This document shows positions 35,216-43,623 of a DNA stretch of 51,262 nt, piece by piece. Positions within the stretch are counted from its first letter, which is position 1; each line of letters starts with the position of its first letter. The translations under genes were made by a program, and so were the position numbers. The notes under the pieces are model-generated. The model saw nothing but the letters and a program-made list of their open reading frames with translations, had not been told where the DNA came from and did not search any database. Source of the stretch: Bacteroidota bacterium (lineage in GTDB: Bacteria > Bacteroidota > Bacteroidia > B-17B0 > Aurantibacillaceae); NCBI GenBank assembly GCA_016708845.1, contig JADJFB010000035.1, forward strand, positions 1 to 51,262, written 5' to 3'.

Positions 35216-35279
35216 TAATTTAACGTTTATTTTACCAGATTTTTTACTATTTTGCACCAAAATTGCATTTAGACCAATT

Positions 35280-36014
35280 ATGAATTTTTATAGATTAACA
35301 TATTTTATTTTAGTATTAGTAGTATCAGATGTCGCTTTTTCCCAATCTTTTACCAGTCAAGTTGCTCAATTAAAACGTTATACCCCTGCAGAAATTATTG
35401 ACCCTGATTATGGTATCATTAGATACAATAAATTAGTACCAATGATGGGAGGCGATTCTTTGAGATATACTAAAGATGGTTATAACGCTCAAAACTGGCA
35501 AGAGGATTTTTATGTAAGTGGTAAATTGTTACATAAAGGATTTTATGCTGATGGTTTTATCAAAGTATTTAAAAACTATTACGAAAATGGGCAAGTAGAA
35601 CGTTCTTTTTCTAGTACTGATCTGAAGCATAGTAAACTTGAAATTTTTTATGATGATGGAAAATTAAAATCATCAATTAATTACTACGAAGGAAACCCTC
35701 AAAATCAATATGATTTTTTTAGAAATGGAACACCAGAGTACATAGAAGAAAATGATAAAAATATTGAATTTTTGTATAAACGTAATTCATTTTACGAGAA
35801 TGGTTTACCTGCTTCTATGTTTGAATTAGTAGATAAAAAAACAAAGAAATACATCAAAAAAGAGTTTTACGAAAATGGTAGATTAAAAGAAGAAGGATCT
35901 ATGATTTTCAGAAAAGATTTAGGAGATTATCAAAAAGATGGACCTTGGACTTATTATGATGAAAAAGGTAATACAACTAAAACGGAAACCTATCAAATGG
36001 GAGAGAAGCAATAG
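35280..36014 (+). CDS. Exported YwqK-like (MORN-variant) repeat protein
   Basis: This 244-residue protein has a signal peptide (about 1-22, VSDVAFSQ). The mature part contains several YwqK/MORN_2 units with the pattern G-x-x-x-x-x-Y-x-N-G (FKNYYENGQVERSFS, KLEIFYDDGKLKSSINYYEG, KKEFYENGRLKEEGS, DGPWTYYDEKGN). Cytosolic YwqK-family proteins are annotated as toxin-antitoxin antitoxins. An exported one with no toxin gene nearby is more likely a surface or periplasmic repeat protein, so I would not call it an antitoxin. It ends with a very strong terminator. Confidence 0.8.
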   Translation: MNFYRLTYFILVLVVSDVAFSQSFTSQVAQLKRYTPAEIIDPDYGIIRYNKLVPMMGGDSLRYTKDGYNAQNWQEDFYVSGKLLHKGFYADGFIKVFKNYYENGQVERSFSSTDLKHSKLEIFYDDGKLKSSINYYEGNPQNQYDFFRNGTPEYIEENDKNIEFLYKRNSFYENGLPASMFELVDKKTKKYIKKEFYENGRLKEEGSMIFRKDLGDYQKDGPWTYYDEKGNTTKTETYQMGEKQ

Positions 36015-36030
36015 TTTAGTCTTAAAAATA

Positions 36031-36067
36031 AAAAAAGCGATCAGCCATTTGGCTGATCGCTTTTTTT
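36031..36067. terminator. Bidirectional Rho-independent terminator
   Basis: A perfect 16-bp palindrome (AAAAAAGCGATCAGCC paired with GGCTGATCGCTTTTTT, loop ATTT) is flanked by A and T runs. It stands between the convergent YwqK-like gene and the minus-strand gene ending at 36075, and can serve both. Confidence 0.92.
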
Positions 36068-36074
36068 GTGGGTT

Positions 36075-36484
36075 TTAATGTTTGTTTTTTTTACAATCTG
36101 GGAATATCACAATATCACATAAGTCGGGTAAGTCTTCTATATGACCTTCTTTATCTTCTGCTTTAATATTCATTAAACAAATTTTTGTAGCAAACTTTTT
36201 TTTCTTGGTTAAAAAGTCAATTGTCTTTTGTGGGAATACGTTTCCTTGAACAGAGGCTTGTCGAGCTACATTATCCTCTTTATAAAATATGGTAAATGAT
36301 TTAATGGCTTGTTCGTGAGGATTGCCATATCTATCGAAAGCAATGACTTTATATTCTGTATCGTCAAAAGCCGCTTTAGCAAATAGTTTTTCTTTTTTAC
36401 TTTAATTGTTTGCACTTCTTCCTTTTCTTGTGAAAATGAAATGCTTGATAAAGATAAAAAAGCCAGTAGTAATGATGTTTTCAA
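36075..36484 (-). pseudogene. Exported protein of unknown function, broken by a frameshift
   Basis: The start (TTG at 36484, directly after the stop of the upstream gene) gives a signal peptide ending SISFSQ and then EKEEVQTIKV. After that the frame goes wrong and ends at 36266. If one A is added to the six-A run (plus-strand T-run 36393-36398), it continues for about 100 more residues (KLFAKAAFDDTEYKVIAFD, NIKAEDKEGHIEDLPDLCD) to a stop at 36075. The restored protein has about 136 residues, signal peptide included. No function is known. It is translationally adjacent to the 183-residue gene upstream. Confidence 0.7.
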
Positions 36485-37036
36485 TTATTGAGCGCTTAAT
36501 TTTTGTTTGATTAATTCTTTTGCATCATTGATGGTAATCTCATTGGCTTTCTTGAATTTATTTAACATCTCTAAAGCTGTTTTCAAAGTAGACTCATCAA
36601 TTTCTGCTTCCATTTCTTGTATAACGGTAAAGGCTTCAAAAGATACAAGAAAGTTTTCGTGACCAATTAATTCAACAAATACGAGGTAATCTTTACTGAA
36701 ATCAAGGCCAGTTTCCCAGCAGGCAGCAATTAATAAAGCTTTTTGATCTAAGTTCTTAGTTTTAGCAATTGCATTTAAAATAAATGATTGCGCATTATTT
36801 TCTTTTAAAGCAATTAATGCTTCGTCTTTTTCTTCACGAGTAGATTTACTGCTGACTAAAGCAGTAACGTAATCGGCATTACTCGTGTCTTTTTTACTCA
36901 TGCCCTCACTACCAATAATAATGGTGGCGTATTCTTTTTCATCAAATAATTTAGTAGGATCAATTTCTGGAACAATATCTCCTTTTAACTCCTCAGGTAA
37001 TAAATCGTCTAGTTCGTTTTCTTCGTTATTTTTCAT
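36485..37036 (-). CDS. Cytoplasmic helical protein of unknown function
   Basis: This 183-residue protein has no signal peptide and an acidic N-terminus (EENELDDLLPEELKGD). The rest is helical with HEAT-like pairing (DEALIALKENNAQSFILNAI, DQKALLIAACWETGL, LVSFEAFTVIQEMEA). It sits 25 bp downstream of the LytTR regulator gene in the same direction and may belong to the same transcript. I know no function. An internal Met (MSKKDTSN) is not needed as the start. Confidence 0.65.
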   Translation of the reverse strand: MKNNEENELDDLLPEELKGDIVPEIDPTKLFDEKEYATIIIGSEGMSKKDTSNADYVTALVSSKSTREEKDEALIALKENNAQSFILNAIAKTKNLDQKALLIAACWETGLDFSKDYLVFVELIGHENFLVSFEAFTVIQEMEAEIDESTLKTALEMLNKFKKANEITINDAKELIKQKLSAQ

Positions 37037-37061
37037 ATCGCAAATTTACGGTTTTGATAGC

Positions 37062-37775
37062 TTACAAACTCATCATATCTTTTAATTTAACTGCTTGACG
37101 GCGAGAAATTTCTATTTCTTGCCCACCTTTTAATTTCACCATTAATCCTCCATTAAACCATGTTTCAATACTTTCTACCCAACTTAAATTAACAATGTGT
37201 TTACGACTTGCTCTAAAAAATGTTTTTTCATCTAATCGTTCCTCTAAACTATTTAAACTTCTTAAAATTAAAGGACGGAAATTATCAAAATACACACGCA
37301 CATAGTTTCCTTCGCTTTCAAATAAACGAATGTTGCTTAAACGCACAAACCATGTTTTTTCGCCATCCTTAATAAATACTTGGTCATTTTCAGTTAATGG
37401 AGTTGTATTTTCTTTTTTCTCTGACGTTTCTTTAAGCGTTAACTTTTTAATAGTTTCAGCTAAACGCTCTGGCGAAACTGGTTTCAGTAAATAATCATAA
37501 GCATTTACTTCAAATGCTTTAATAGCGTATTCATCGTAAGCAGTCACAAAAACCACATCAGGTAGGGCAGATACTTCTTCAATTAACTCTAAGCCTGTTT
37601 TACCAGGCATTTGAATGTCTAAGAAAATAACATCAGGATTTAACTCTGCAATTTTTTCTTTAGCAGACTGCGCATTGTTACACTCTGCAATCACTTCAAT
37701 TTCTTTATGAACTGCTAATAAATTTTTTAATTCCTGACGCGCTAAGCGTTCGTCATCAATAATAATTGCTTTCAT
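37062..37775 (-). CDS. LytTR-family response regulator
   Basis: This 237-residue transcription factor has an N-terminal receiver domain with D8/D9 of IIIDDERLARQEL, the phosphoacceptor D53 in VIFLDIQMPG, and the T/K switch residues (FVTAYDEYAIKAF, DYLLKPVSPE). A C-terminal LytTR DNA-binding domain follows (about 135-235, VFIKDGEKTWFVRLSNIRLF, FFRASRKHIVNLSWVESIE). This is the LytR/AlgR class, whose targets often lie nearby. The partner kinase is the next gene upstream (37891-38901), separated by 115 bp. Confidence 0.92.
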   Translation of the reverse strand: MKAIIIDDERLARQELKNLLAVHKEIEVIAECNNAQSAKEKIAELNPDVIFLDIQMPGKTGLELIEEVSALPDVVFVTAYDEYAIKAFEVNAYDYLLKPVSPERLAETIKKLTLKETSEKKENTTPLTENDQVFIKDGEKTWFVRLSNIRLFESEGNYVRVYFDNFRPLILRSLNSLEERLDEKTFFRASRKHIVNLSWVESIETWFNGGLMVKLKGGQEIEISRRQAVKLKDMMSL

Positions 37776-37890
37776 ATGTCGTTTTTTATTGTTTTTAGTT
37801 GTAATATGGTTTATTCAAGTTGTCTTCATTCATATTTCAATTTTGGAAACATGAATAATTCATTTTTAGGTTTAAGTTTTTATAGTTATT

Positions 37891-38901
37891 TCACTGATGA
37901 CATTTTTTATCATCTAAATTTTTAAGATTAAAGCTTGCTTTTTTTCCAAACAATAATTCTAAACGATTTGTTGTATTAGCTACACCAAAGCCCGAATCTG
38001 TTTTAGTAATATCGCCTAGCTGACCTGTATTGATGATTTCTATTTTAAAACCTGAGTCTGTTTTTAAACTCACAATAGAAATATTTCCACCTTCTGGATA
38101 TTTGCCAATACCATGTTTAATGCCATTTTCCACTAATGTTTGAATCATCATTGGAGGCACGTTTAAAGTTAAGGTTTGAGGATCAATATCAAAATTAAAA
38201 TGTAATCGTTCTTCAAATCGGATATGCTCTAATTCTAAATAATCCTTAACAAGTGCAATTTCTTCTTCTAACGAGATGTATCTGTTTTTATGCATCATTA
38301 AAGTATTGCGCAAAATGTTAGATAGTTGAGTAATGGCAATTTTTGCTTTTTTAGGATCTTCATCAACTAACGCTCTGATGCTGTTCATGCTATTAAACAT
38401 GAAGTGAGGATTTAATTGTGATTTTAATTTATTAAGTTCTACTTCTTTTGAGTTAGCTTCTAATCTTAGGTTTTGAATTTCTGTTTTTTTATAGTTATCA
38501 AAAAAGTGAAATCCGAAATAGATAACAGACCAAATAACAAATATCAATACCAAACTTAATATTTTTGAAGTGGCTGCTAGTAAGTCGATAGACTCAGAGT
38601 TACTGCTGAAGATATTGACGATACTAATATTGATAATAAAAAATAGGATCGACATCACTAAGGATGCAATTAGTATTAATGGGATTTGAATTAATAAACT
38701 AAAACGTAATACATTAAACTTTAATATTAGGTAACGATAAGCGTGTGTAATAGTAATACCCAGTGGCAACCAGATTAAAAATAATAAGATGTCTTTTAAA
38801 TTGGTATTGTAACTTAGTTTAAAAAAAATCAAATTAATAGCAGCATATAAACTCCAGCCAATAAATTGACAATTCCAATATATGTTGTGTTTCTTACTCA
38901 T
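37891..38901 (-). CDS. LytS/YpdA-type sensor histidine kinase (C-terminus affected by a frameshift)
   Basis: This 336-residue membrane kinase has four hydrophobic segments (about 15-30, 38-57, 67-100, 114-132), a coiled linker, and a His_kinase domain. The phosphorylated histidine is H166 in QLNPHFMFNSMN, and the ATP-binding lid has PPMMIQTLVENGIKHGI and GFGVANTTNRLELLFG. The last residues DDKKCHQ are unlike the family. One more A in the six-A run (plus-strand T-run 37903-37908) gives NVISEITIKT and a stop at 37872, a normal ending. It should sense an envelope signal and phosphorylate the regulator downstream. Confidence 0.88.
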   Translation of the reverse strand: MSKKHNIYWNCQFIGWSLYAAINLIFFKLSYNTNLKDILLFLIWLPLGITITHAYRYLILKFNVLRFSLLIQIPLILIASLVMSILFFIINISIVNIFSSNSESIDLLAATSKILSLVLIFVIWSVIYFGFHFFDNYKKTEIQNLRLEANSKEVELNKLKSQLNPHFMFNSMNSIRALVDEDPKKAKIAITQLSNILRNTLMMHKNRYISLEEEIALVKDYLELEHIRFEERLHFNFDIDPQTLTLNVPPMMIQTLVENGIKHGIGKYPEGGNISIVSLKTDSGFKIEIINTGQLGDITKTDSGFGVANTTNRLELLFGKKASFNLKNLDDKKCHQ

Positions 38902-38967
38902 TTTTTTAGATTAAAAAATATTAAGATCAAAGTATCAAGTGATGATAATCTTAGAACATAATACTTT

Positions 38968-40836
38968 CTAGTTTATTCCCAACCATGTTTTTCTAGCTAT
39001 TACTTGTTGTTCGGTTGCTGATTCATTAATATCAATAACATCAGTTTCGGTTACTTTAACAGGTTTACTTTTGCCTTCAATTTTTAATGGTTTCCTTTTT
39101 TTATCTTTTCTTAAAACTTCAATTTCTAATTTGTCGCCTGTTTTAGCATTTTGCATGTAACCACCTAAAACATCTTTGATATTATCTAAAGTTAGTTTTC
39201 TGTTATTAAATGTTATGATTTCATCACCTTCTTTAAATTTTAATTTCTTTCCAAAAGCATCTAATTTATCAGTATTTACAACTACTAAATGATTGGTTTG
39301 AGGATTATATCCCACTGAAATACCTCCTAATGTAATTTGTTCGCTTTCAACTTTTTCAGCGTAATTTAAACCAACCATGGCAAACACATCTTTGTATGGT
39401 AAGGGTTTATTACCAGCTACATGATTATCTAAAAAGTAGCGTATTTCTTTATAAGTTAATTTTTCAATATCATTAAATAAATCTTTATCATTAAATGATT
39501 TTGTTTTGCCATATTGTTTTGCTAGATCTTTCATTAACTCTTGTGTTCCGTATTTTCCGTTACTATAATAACGCAATTGAATATCTAAACACATACCAAT
39601 TAATGCACCTTTTTCATAAACGTTGTTGTACTGTTTTTTGTATTTATCAAGCGCATATTTACTCATAACGGTAAATGGAAGAGTGTCAATATAATTCTCG
39701 CGATTGTTTTGCATTTTATCTACCATAATTTCAAAAAAGGCATCATATTCAATTAAGCCCGTTTTTACCTGCATGTGATGTGCTGCATATTCTGTTAAGC
39801 CTTCGTATAACCAAAGGTGCTTACTCATTTTAGGATTATTAAAATCAAATTCCCCAATTTCTTTTGAGTGAATACTTAAAAGAGTAACAATATGAAAAAA
39901 CTCATGAGCGGCAACATTTCTTACTTCTTGTGCAATGACTGAAGTATCAGCTTCTGGTAAAAAGTAAAAAGAAGAGTAGGAATGTTCTAGTGCACCTGAT
40001 GCACCACTTAAAGATGCTTTATCCGTGAAGTAAAATAAGAAAGCATATTTATCAATTGGTAATTCGCCACCTAAATATTCAGCTTGAGCAAATAACAATT
40101 CTTTTAAATTACGAGCAATAAAATCAGATGTCAAAACTTTGTTGGGAGAATAAACAGAAATTAATATTTGCGATTTTCCAATATAGACAGTAGCAGTATC
40201 GGGCATGGTATACATGATGGGGGAATCAATTAAGGCATGGTAATTAAAAATAGATAATACATCTTTTGTTTCACCACTTTTTAAATCTGTCATGCTTGTA
40301 GAAGCGAAAAAACCTTTTGGCTTGGTAACTTCTAAAATAAAGTTGGTTTCAATGATATTTTTAAAATAACCAAAAAAGCAATGTGTGTTTAACGAAAAAT
40401 TTTTGCCTTCTTCAATATTACTTCCTCCTGGTTCAAAAACAGTTTTATCTCTTTTTGTACTGTCTGCAAAAGATTTGTCATAGCTACTTATATCCCAAGT
40501 ATCATCTACATCATATGTAATTTCTTTAATGGCATTTGCCGGCGAAAGTTTATAATAGTTTTTATCTAATTTTGTGATTGTTATTACTTTTCCATCTTTC
40601 CCTTCTGCTTTAAAATTAGAAACAAATTTTCCAAAATCATATACTTCATAAGTTCCCGGCACCATGGCTGGAAACATAAATACAGTTTCATTTTCTGAAA
40701 TATCTGGTGGAATTAATTTTATACTTAATTTATCATCTTTAACCTTTGTTAAATCAACAAAATAATGATAATCTCCATCAGCAAAGGCTTGATTGATAGA
40801 TAAGATTGTAGTAAGTATTAAAAAGGCTTTTTTCAT
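38968..40836 (-). CDS. Exported M61 family metallopeptidase with PDZ domain
   Basis: This 622-residue protein has a signal peptide (about 1-19, NQAFAD) and an N-terminal beta-domain of the M61 family. The catalytic part has the zinc motif H311-E-F-F-H315 and a downstream glutamate ligand in WLYEGLTEY (E345). A C-terminal PDZ domain (about 510-600, LGGISVGYNP, KEGDEIITFNNRKL) should bind substrate tails. M61 enzymes are glycyl-type aminopeptidases or related endopeptidases. It starts 10 bp after the CPBP protease gene and is probably in one operon with it. Confidence 0.9.
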   Translation of the reverse strand: MKKAFLILTTILSINQAFADGDYHYFVDLTKVKDDKLSIKLIPPDISENETVFMFPAMVPGTYEVYDFGKFVSNFKAEGKDGKVITITKLDKNYYKLSPANAIKEITYDVDDTWDISSYDKSFADSTKRDKTVFEPGGSNIEEGKNFSLNTHCFFGYFKNIIETNFILEVTKPKGFFASTSMTDLKSGETKDVLSIFNYHALIDSPIMYTMPDTATVYIGKSQILISVYSPNKVLTSDFIARNLKELLFAQAEYLGGELPIDKYAFLFYFTDKASLSGASGALEHSYSSFYFLPEADTSVIAQEVRNVAAHEFFHIVTLLSIHSKEIGEFDFNNPKMSKHLWLYEGLTEYAAHHMQVKTGLIEYDAFFEIMVDKMQNNRENYIDTLPFTVMSKYALDKYKKQYNNVYEKGALIGMCLDIQLRYYSNGKYGTQELMKDLAKQYGKTKSFNDKDLFNDIEKLTYKEIRYFLDNHVAGNKPLPYKDVFAMVGLNYAEKVESEQITLGGISVGYNPQTNHLVVVNTDKLDAFGKKLKFKEGDEIITFNNRKLTLDNIKDVLGGYMQNAKTGDKLEIEVLRKDKKRKPLKIEGKSKPVKVTETDVIDINESATEQQVIARKTWLGIN

Positions 40837-40846
40837 ATAAAGTTGA

Positions 40847-41749
40847 TTATCGAATTAATAAATTCCAGTTTGAGAGTTTGTATTTTTTGAATAGAATGAA
40901 AAAACAAATAGAGGCCATCACTATCCACGTGATAAATTCTCCTCCCGGATTTTCGGATGATGTATAAAAAATGGCATCGGTTTGTAACACTGAATTTTTT
41001 GAACATACTAATAAACTCGACATTAAGTTATTTGCACAGTGTATTCCCATAGCTAGCTCAGCTCCTTCATCCAACAAGGTTAAAACTCCCAAAAAGGCAC
41101 CAAAAAATATGTAGTAAGGCATCATAATTAACAAACCATGTGCCTTAGCTTCGGGGTTTGAAGCATGCATTAATCCAAATAAAACGGATGTGATAATTAA
41201 TGGAAAAACACCATTTCTTAAAAAGCGTTCACTAAATTTTGCTAACGAAATATTTAATTCTGGAAAAAGATTATACTCTACAAATTTTACTTTTAAAAAG
41301 GAGAAGTGATAATATTTGATAGCTATTTTAAATTGAGAAAAAGCTTGCATTAAATACCCCCTAAAAATTAATTCTTCCGTAGCTGTTTGAATGGGAATAA
41401 AAATAATAGCCACAACTAATAAAATAACAAAATTGCCAGCATCAAAGCGTAGTTCTATTTCTTCTGGAGAAGTAAGATACGATACGATTGTTAGAGCTGA
41501 AATCAATGCAGCCCAAATCCCAAATGAAAAAAAGTATCTATTCCATCTAATTTTTTCAAATCCTGTAGTGATAGATGATAGAGGTTTTTTTTGAACAAAC
41601 TTTAAAGCCAGCCATAAGAATAATAGTGTAAACACAAACATTCCCATCATTAAAGCTAAAAGCAAAGATTTGTTAATACCAATTTTTTCGGGATTGAATA
41701 TGATATTAGGATTTTTAGTTATTTCAGACATGCTAAAACCATGATTCAT
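40847..41749 (-). CDS. CPBP-family intramembrane metalloprotease (Abi/Rce1-like)
   Basis: This 300-residue polytopic membrane protein has the CPBP motif EELIFRGYLMQ with paired glutamates E125-E126, followed by FGLMHASN and AMGIHCANNLMSSLL, the conserved His/Asn ligand motifs. About seven membrane segments are visible. Family members act on prenylated or signal peptides, or are bacteriocin-immunity proteins. The ATG at 41749 is probably not the true start, because a coherent N-terminal extension lies upstream in other frames (41735-41935). Confidence 0.85.
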   Translation of the reverse strand: MNHGFSMSEITKNPNIIFNPEKIGINKSLLLALMMGMFVFTLLFLWLALKFVQKKPLSSITTGFEKIRWNRYFFSFGIWAALISALTIVSYLTSPEEIELRFDAGNFVILLVVAIIFIPIQTATEELIFRGYLMQAFSQFKIAIKYYHFSFLKVKFVEYNLFPELNISLAKFSERFLRNGVFPLIITSVLFGLMHASNPEAKAHGLLIMMPYYIFFGAFLGVLTLLDEGAELAMGIHCANNLMSSLLVCSKNSVLQTDAIFYTSSENPGGEFITWIVMASICFFILFKKYKLSNWNLLIR

Positions 41750-41935
41750 TGGCAGCAGTTATTAAAGGGTACATCAAAATTAACTGAAAAGTTAAATAGC
41801 CGAAAAATGCCGCAGTTATTCCAAATAAATAATATCGAAATTCATTTTTACCAGTAACGTATCCTTTAATTAAAAAAAGGTTGTTAAAGGGAAAGGATTT
41901 TCGGGTTTATTAATGCTATTTTCTTGAAGTTCCAT
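41735..41935 (-). pseudogene. Out-of-frame N-terminal part of the CPBP protease
   Basis: On the minus strand an ATG at 41935 opens MELQENSINKPENPFPLTTF and then stops. Adding one T to the seven-T run (plus 41872-41878) reads on as LIKGYVTGKNEFRYYLFG, AAFFGYLTFQLILMYPL and ANESW, which contains a membrane helix. Removing one T from the four-T run at 41735-41738 joins it to MSEITKNPN of the main frame. The combined protein has about 360 residues. Confidence 0.7.
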
Positions 41936-42097
41936 ACTATACAAATTTATCATTTTTATGGTTTTATGGGCATTTAATACACCAATGGTTTATTAGTCAA
42001 TTTATCGGTTTATTTTAAACTCAATTGATTTAGGTAATATGAGGAATATCAGAGAATAAGAACTAATTCACTTGCTTTAATATTTTATATTTGCATT

Positions 42098-42565
42098 ATG
42101 ATTTTATTACGATTTAGCATTATTGCCTTATTCTTTGCATTTTTATTCTCTTCATGTGGAAGTGAATTGCCAAATAACGAAAAAGCTTTAAAAGAACCTT
42201 CAACAATTGAAGATTTAGGAGAATTGTTATTTCATGATTCTATTTTATCAAGAGGAAATCAAGTTAGTTGCGCCTCTTGCCATAAACCAGAGCATGCTTT
42301 TGCAGATAATATACCTGTGAGTTTTGGTGTGGATAGTTTAAAAGGAGATAGAAATACGCCAAGTGCAATGAATCAATCGGCTCGTAATTTTCAGTTTTGG
42401 GACGGAAGAATGGAAACTTTGGAAGAGCAAGCGACAGGACCCATTGAAAATCCTGTAGAAATGGATATGCCTTTATCATTTGCCGTTGAAAAATTAAATA
42501 AACATTCTCAATACAGAAAATTTTTCATTAAAATTTTCGGACATCCAGCGGATAAAAATCGGTGA
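42098..42565 (+). CDS. Di-heme cytochrome-c peroxidase-like lipoprotein, N-terminal part
   Basis: This 155-residue frame is the start of a MauG/cytochrome-c peroxidase family protein. It has a lipoprotein signal with cysteine C20 (FAFLFSSCGS), the peroxidase start LGELLFHD and the first heme motif C58-A-S-C61-H62, then the RNTPSAMNQ and FQFWDGRMETLEEQA segments. It should act in the periplasm, reducing peroxide with electrons from a cytochrome. The frame ends at DKNR because one G is missing at 42561-42562. A TATATTTG -7 box (42086-42093) sits just 4 bp before the ATG. Confidence 0.88.
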   Translation: MILLRFSIIALFFAFLFSSCGSELPNNEKALKEPSTIEDLGELLFHDSILSRGNQVSCASCHKPEHAFADNIPVSFGVDSLKGDRNTPSAMNQSARNFQFWDGRMETLEEQATGPIENPVEMDMPLSFAVEKLNKHSQYRKFFIKIFGHPADKNR

Positions 42566-43062
42566 CAGATGCCATTGCGGCTTTTGAAAGAACTTTAGAA
42601 ACAAGATACTCCTTTTGATAATTACACTAGCGGAAAAGATACTATGCAATTTTCGGCTTCTGCAAAACGTGGACAACAAATTTTAATGTAAAAGGCAAAT
42701 GTTTTGATTGCCATTTTGGACCAGATTTTACTAACGATTTTTTTAGAAATATTGGTTTATTCAATGGTAAAGATTTAAATGATAGCGGCCGTTTTGAAGT
42801 AACTCGCAATCTAGAAGATATTGGCAGATTCAAAACCCCTGGTTTAAGAAATATTGCCATGACAGCACCGTACATGCACAATGGTATGCATAAAACGTTA
42901 AGAGAAGTAATTGATTATTATAACGAGCCCGATAAGTTTATTAGTAACTCAGTAAACAGAGATACTTTATTAGCCAAGCCTTTGGGTTTAACTGAGCAAG
43001 AAAAGAAAGATTTAGAGGCATTTTTGTTATCGTTAACAGATGCTAGATTTGTGAAGAAGTGA
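42563..43062 (+). pseudogene. Di-heme cytochrome-c peroxidase-like lipoprotein, out-of-frame remainder
   Basis: The rest of the protein is readable by switching frames twice more. VTDAIAAFERTLE lies in one frame. After an extra A near 42599-42601, QDTPFDNYTSGKDTMQF follows. After a missing T at 42681-42684, FNVKGKCFDCHFGPDFTND with the second heme motif CFDCH follows, and it runs to the stop at 43060-43062. The final part (GRFKTPGLRNIAMTAPYMHNG) has the family's distal methionine segment. The intact product would be about 320 residues. Confidence 0.88.
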
Positions 43063-43065
43063 CAT

Positions 43066-43094
43066 CGTCAATCTGAACTTGTTTCAGGGTGACG
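43066..43094. repeat. REP-like palindrome at the tilS 3' end
   Basis: CGTCAATCTGAA (43066-43077) pairs with TTCAGGGTGACG (43083-43094) with one mismatch and one wobble around a CTTGT loop. It lies between the convergent peroxidase and tilS genes. On the minus strand it supplies the last tilS codons (TSP) and its TGA stop. The shape and sequence resemble short dispersed palindromes of many bacterial genomes. Confidence 0.6.
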
Positions 43095-43623
43095 TAATAA
43101 CGACAATCCTCAACACTCTTTCAGTCCCATTCATAATCTTGCATCTATCATCTACACGATGCCCAACTACCCAAACAATATGCTCTTTGTTTTCTAAAAT
43201 CCAAGTAGCTTCCTTTTCAAACAAAGATAGTTTTTGATCTTTAAAAAAATCGCTCAGCTTCTTAAAACCATTTAATCCCAAGGGTTTAAACTTGTCGCCT
43301 TGTTTCCACTTGCGGAGAGTTAATGGAAATAAATTATCTGAGAAGGCAATCGTAATTTCATTTTTATCTTTAGAAAATTCTCTGTGAGAAGTTTCTTCAA
43401 AATTTAATTTAATTGGTAAATGAGCCGTGTCACAAATGGATTTAATAACGAATACTTTTTCAGAGGGTTCTTTTTCTATTGTCTGAACAATAATATATTT
43501 TCTATCCACTACTAATTGATGTGTGGAAGATGAGAATTGTTTTCCTATTATTTGTTTGTCAGTTATTAAAAGCTCTGTTAATTGCTGTATTTGGCTTGTT
43601 TTAAAGTTTTGAGGTATAGCCAT
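43084..43623 (-). CDS. tilS: tRNA(Ile)-lysidine synthase, C-terminal part (frameshifted tilS)
   Basis: This 179-residue frame holds the C-terminal domains of TilS (about 120-165, LTLRKWKQGDKFKPLGLNGFKKLSDFFKDQKL, the typical PxGxxGxKKLSDFFxD core). It starts with MAIPQNFKTSQIQQL, which overlaps the upstream frame. A single base added near 43612-43618 joins LLFEWL to PQNFKTSQIQQ, so this is not a separate gene. TilS modifies C34 of tRNA-Ile with lysine and is normally essential. Its last three codons and stop come from the palindrome at 43066-43094. Confidence 0.88.
   Translation of the reverse strand: MAIPQNFKTSQIQQLTELLITDKQIIGKQFSSSTHQLVVDRKYIIVQTIEKEPSEKVFVIKSICDTAHLPIKLNFEETSHREFSKDKNEITIAFSDNLFPLTLRKWKQGDKFKPLGLNGFKKLSDFFKDQKLSLFEKEATWILENKEHIVWVVGHRVDDRCKIMNGTERVLRIVVITSP

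Noticed and set aside
35280..36014. Toxin-antitoxin system annotation of the YwqK-like protein
   Set aside because: The protein is exported and no toxin gene is adjacent, so the antitoxin name carried by the family is not supported here.
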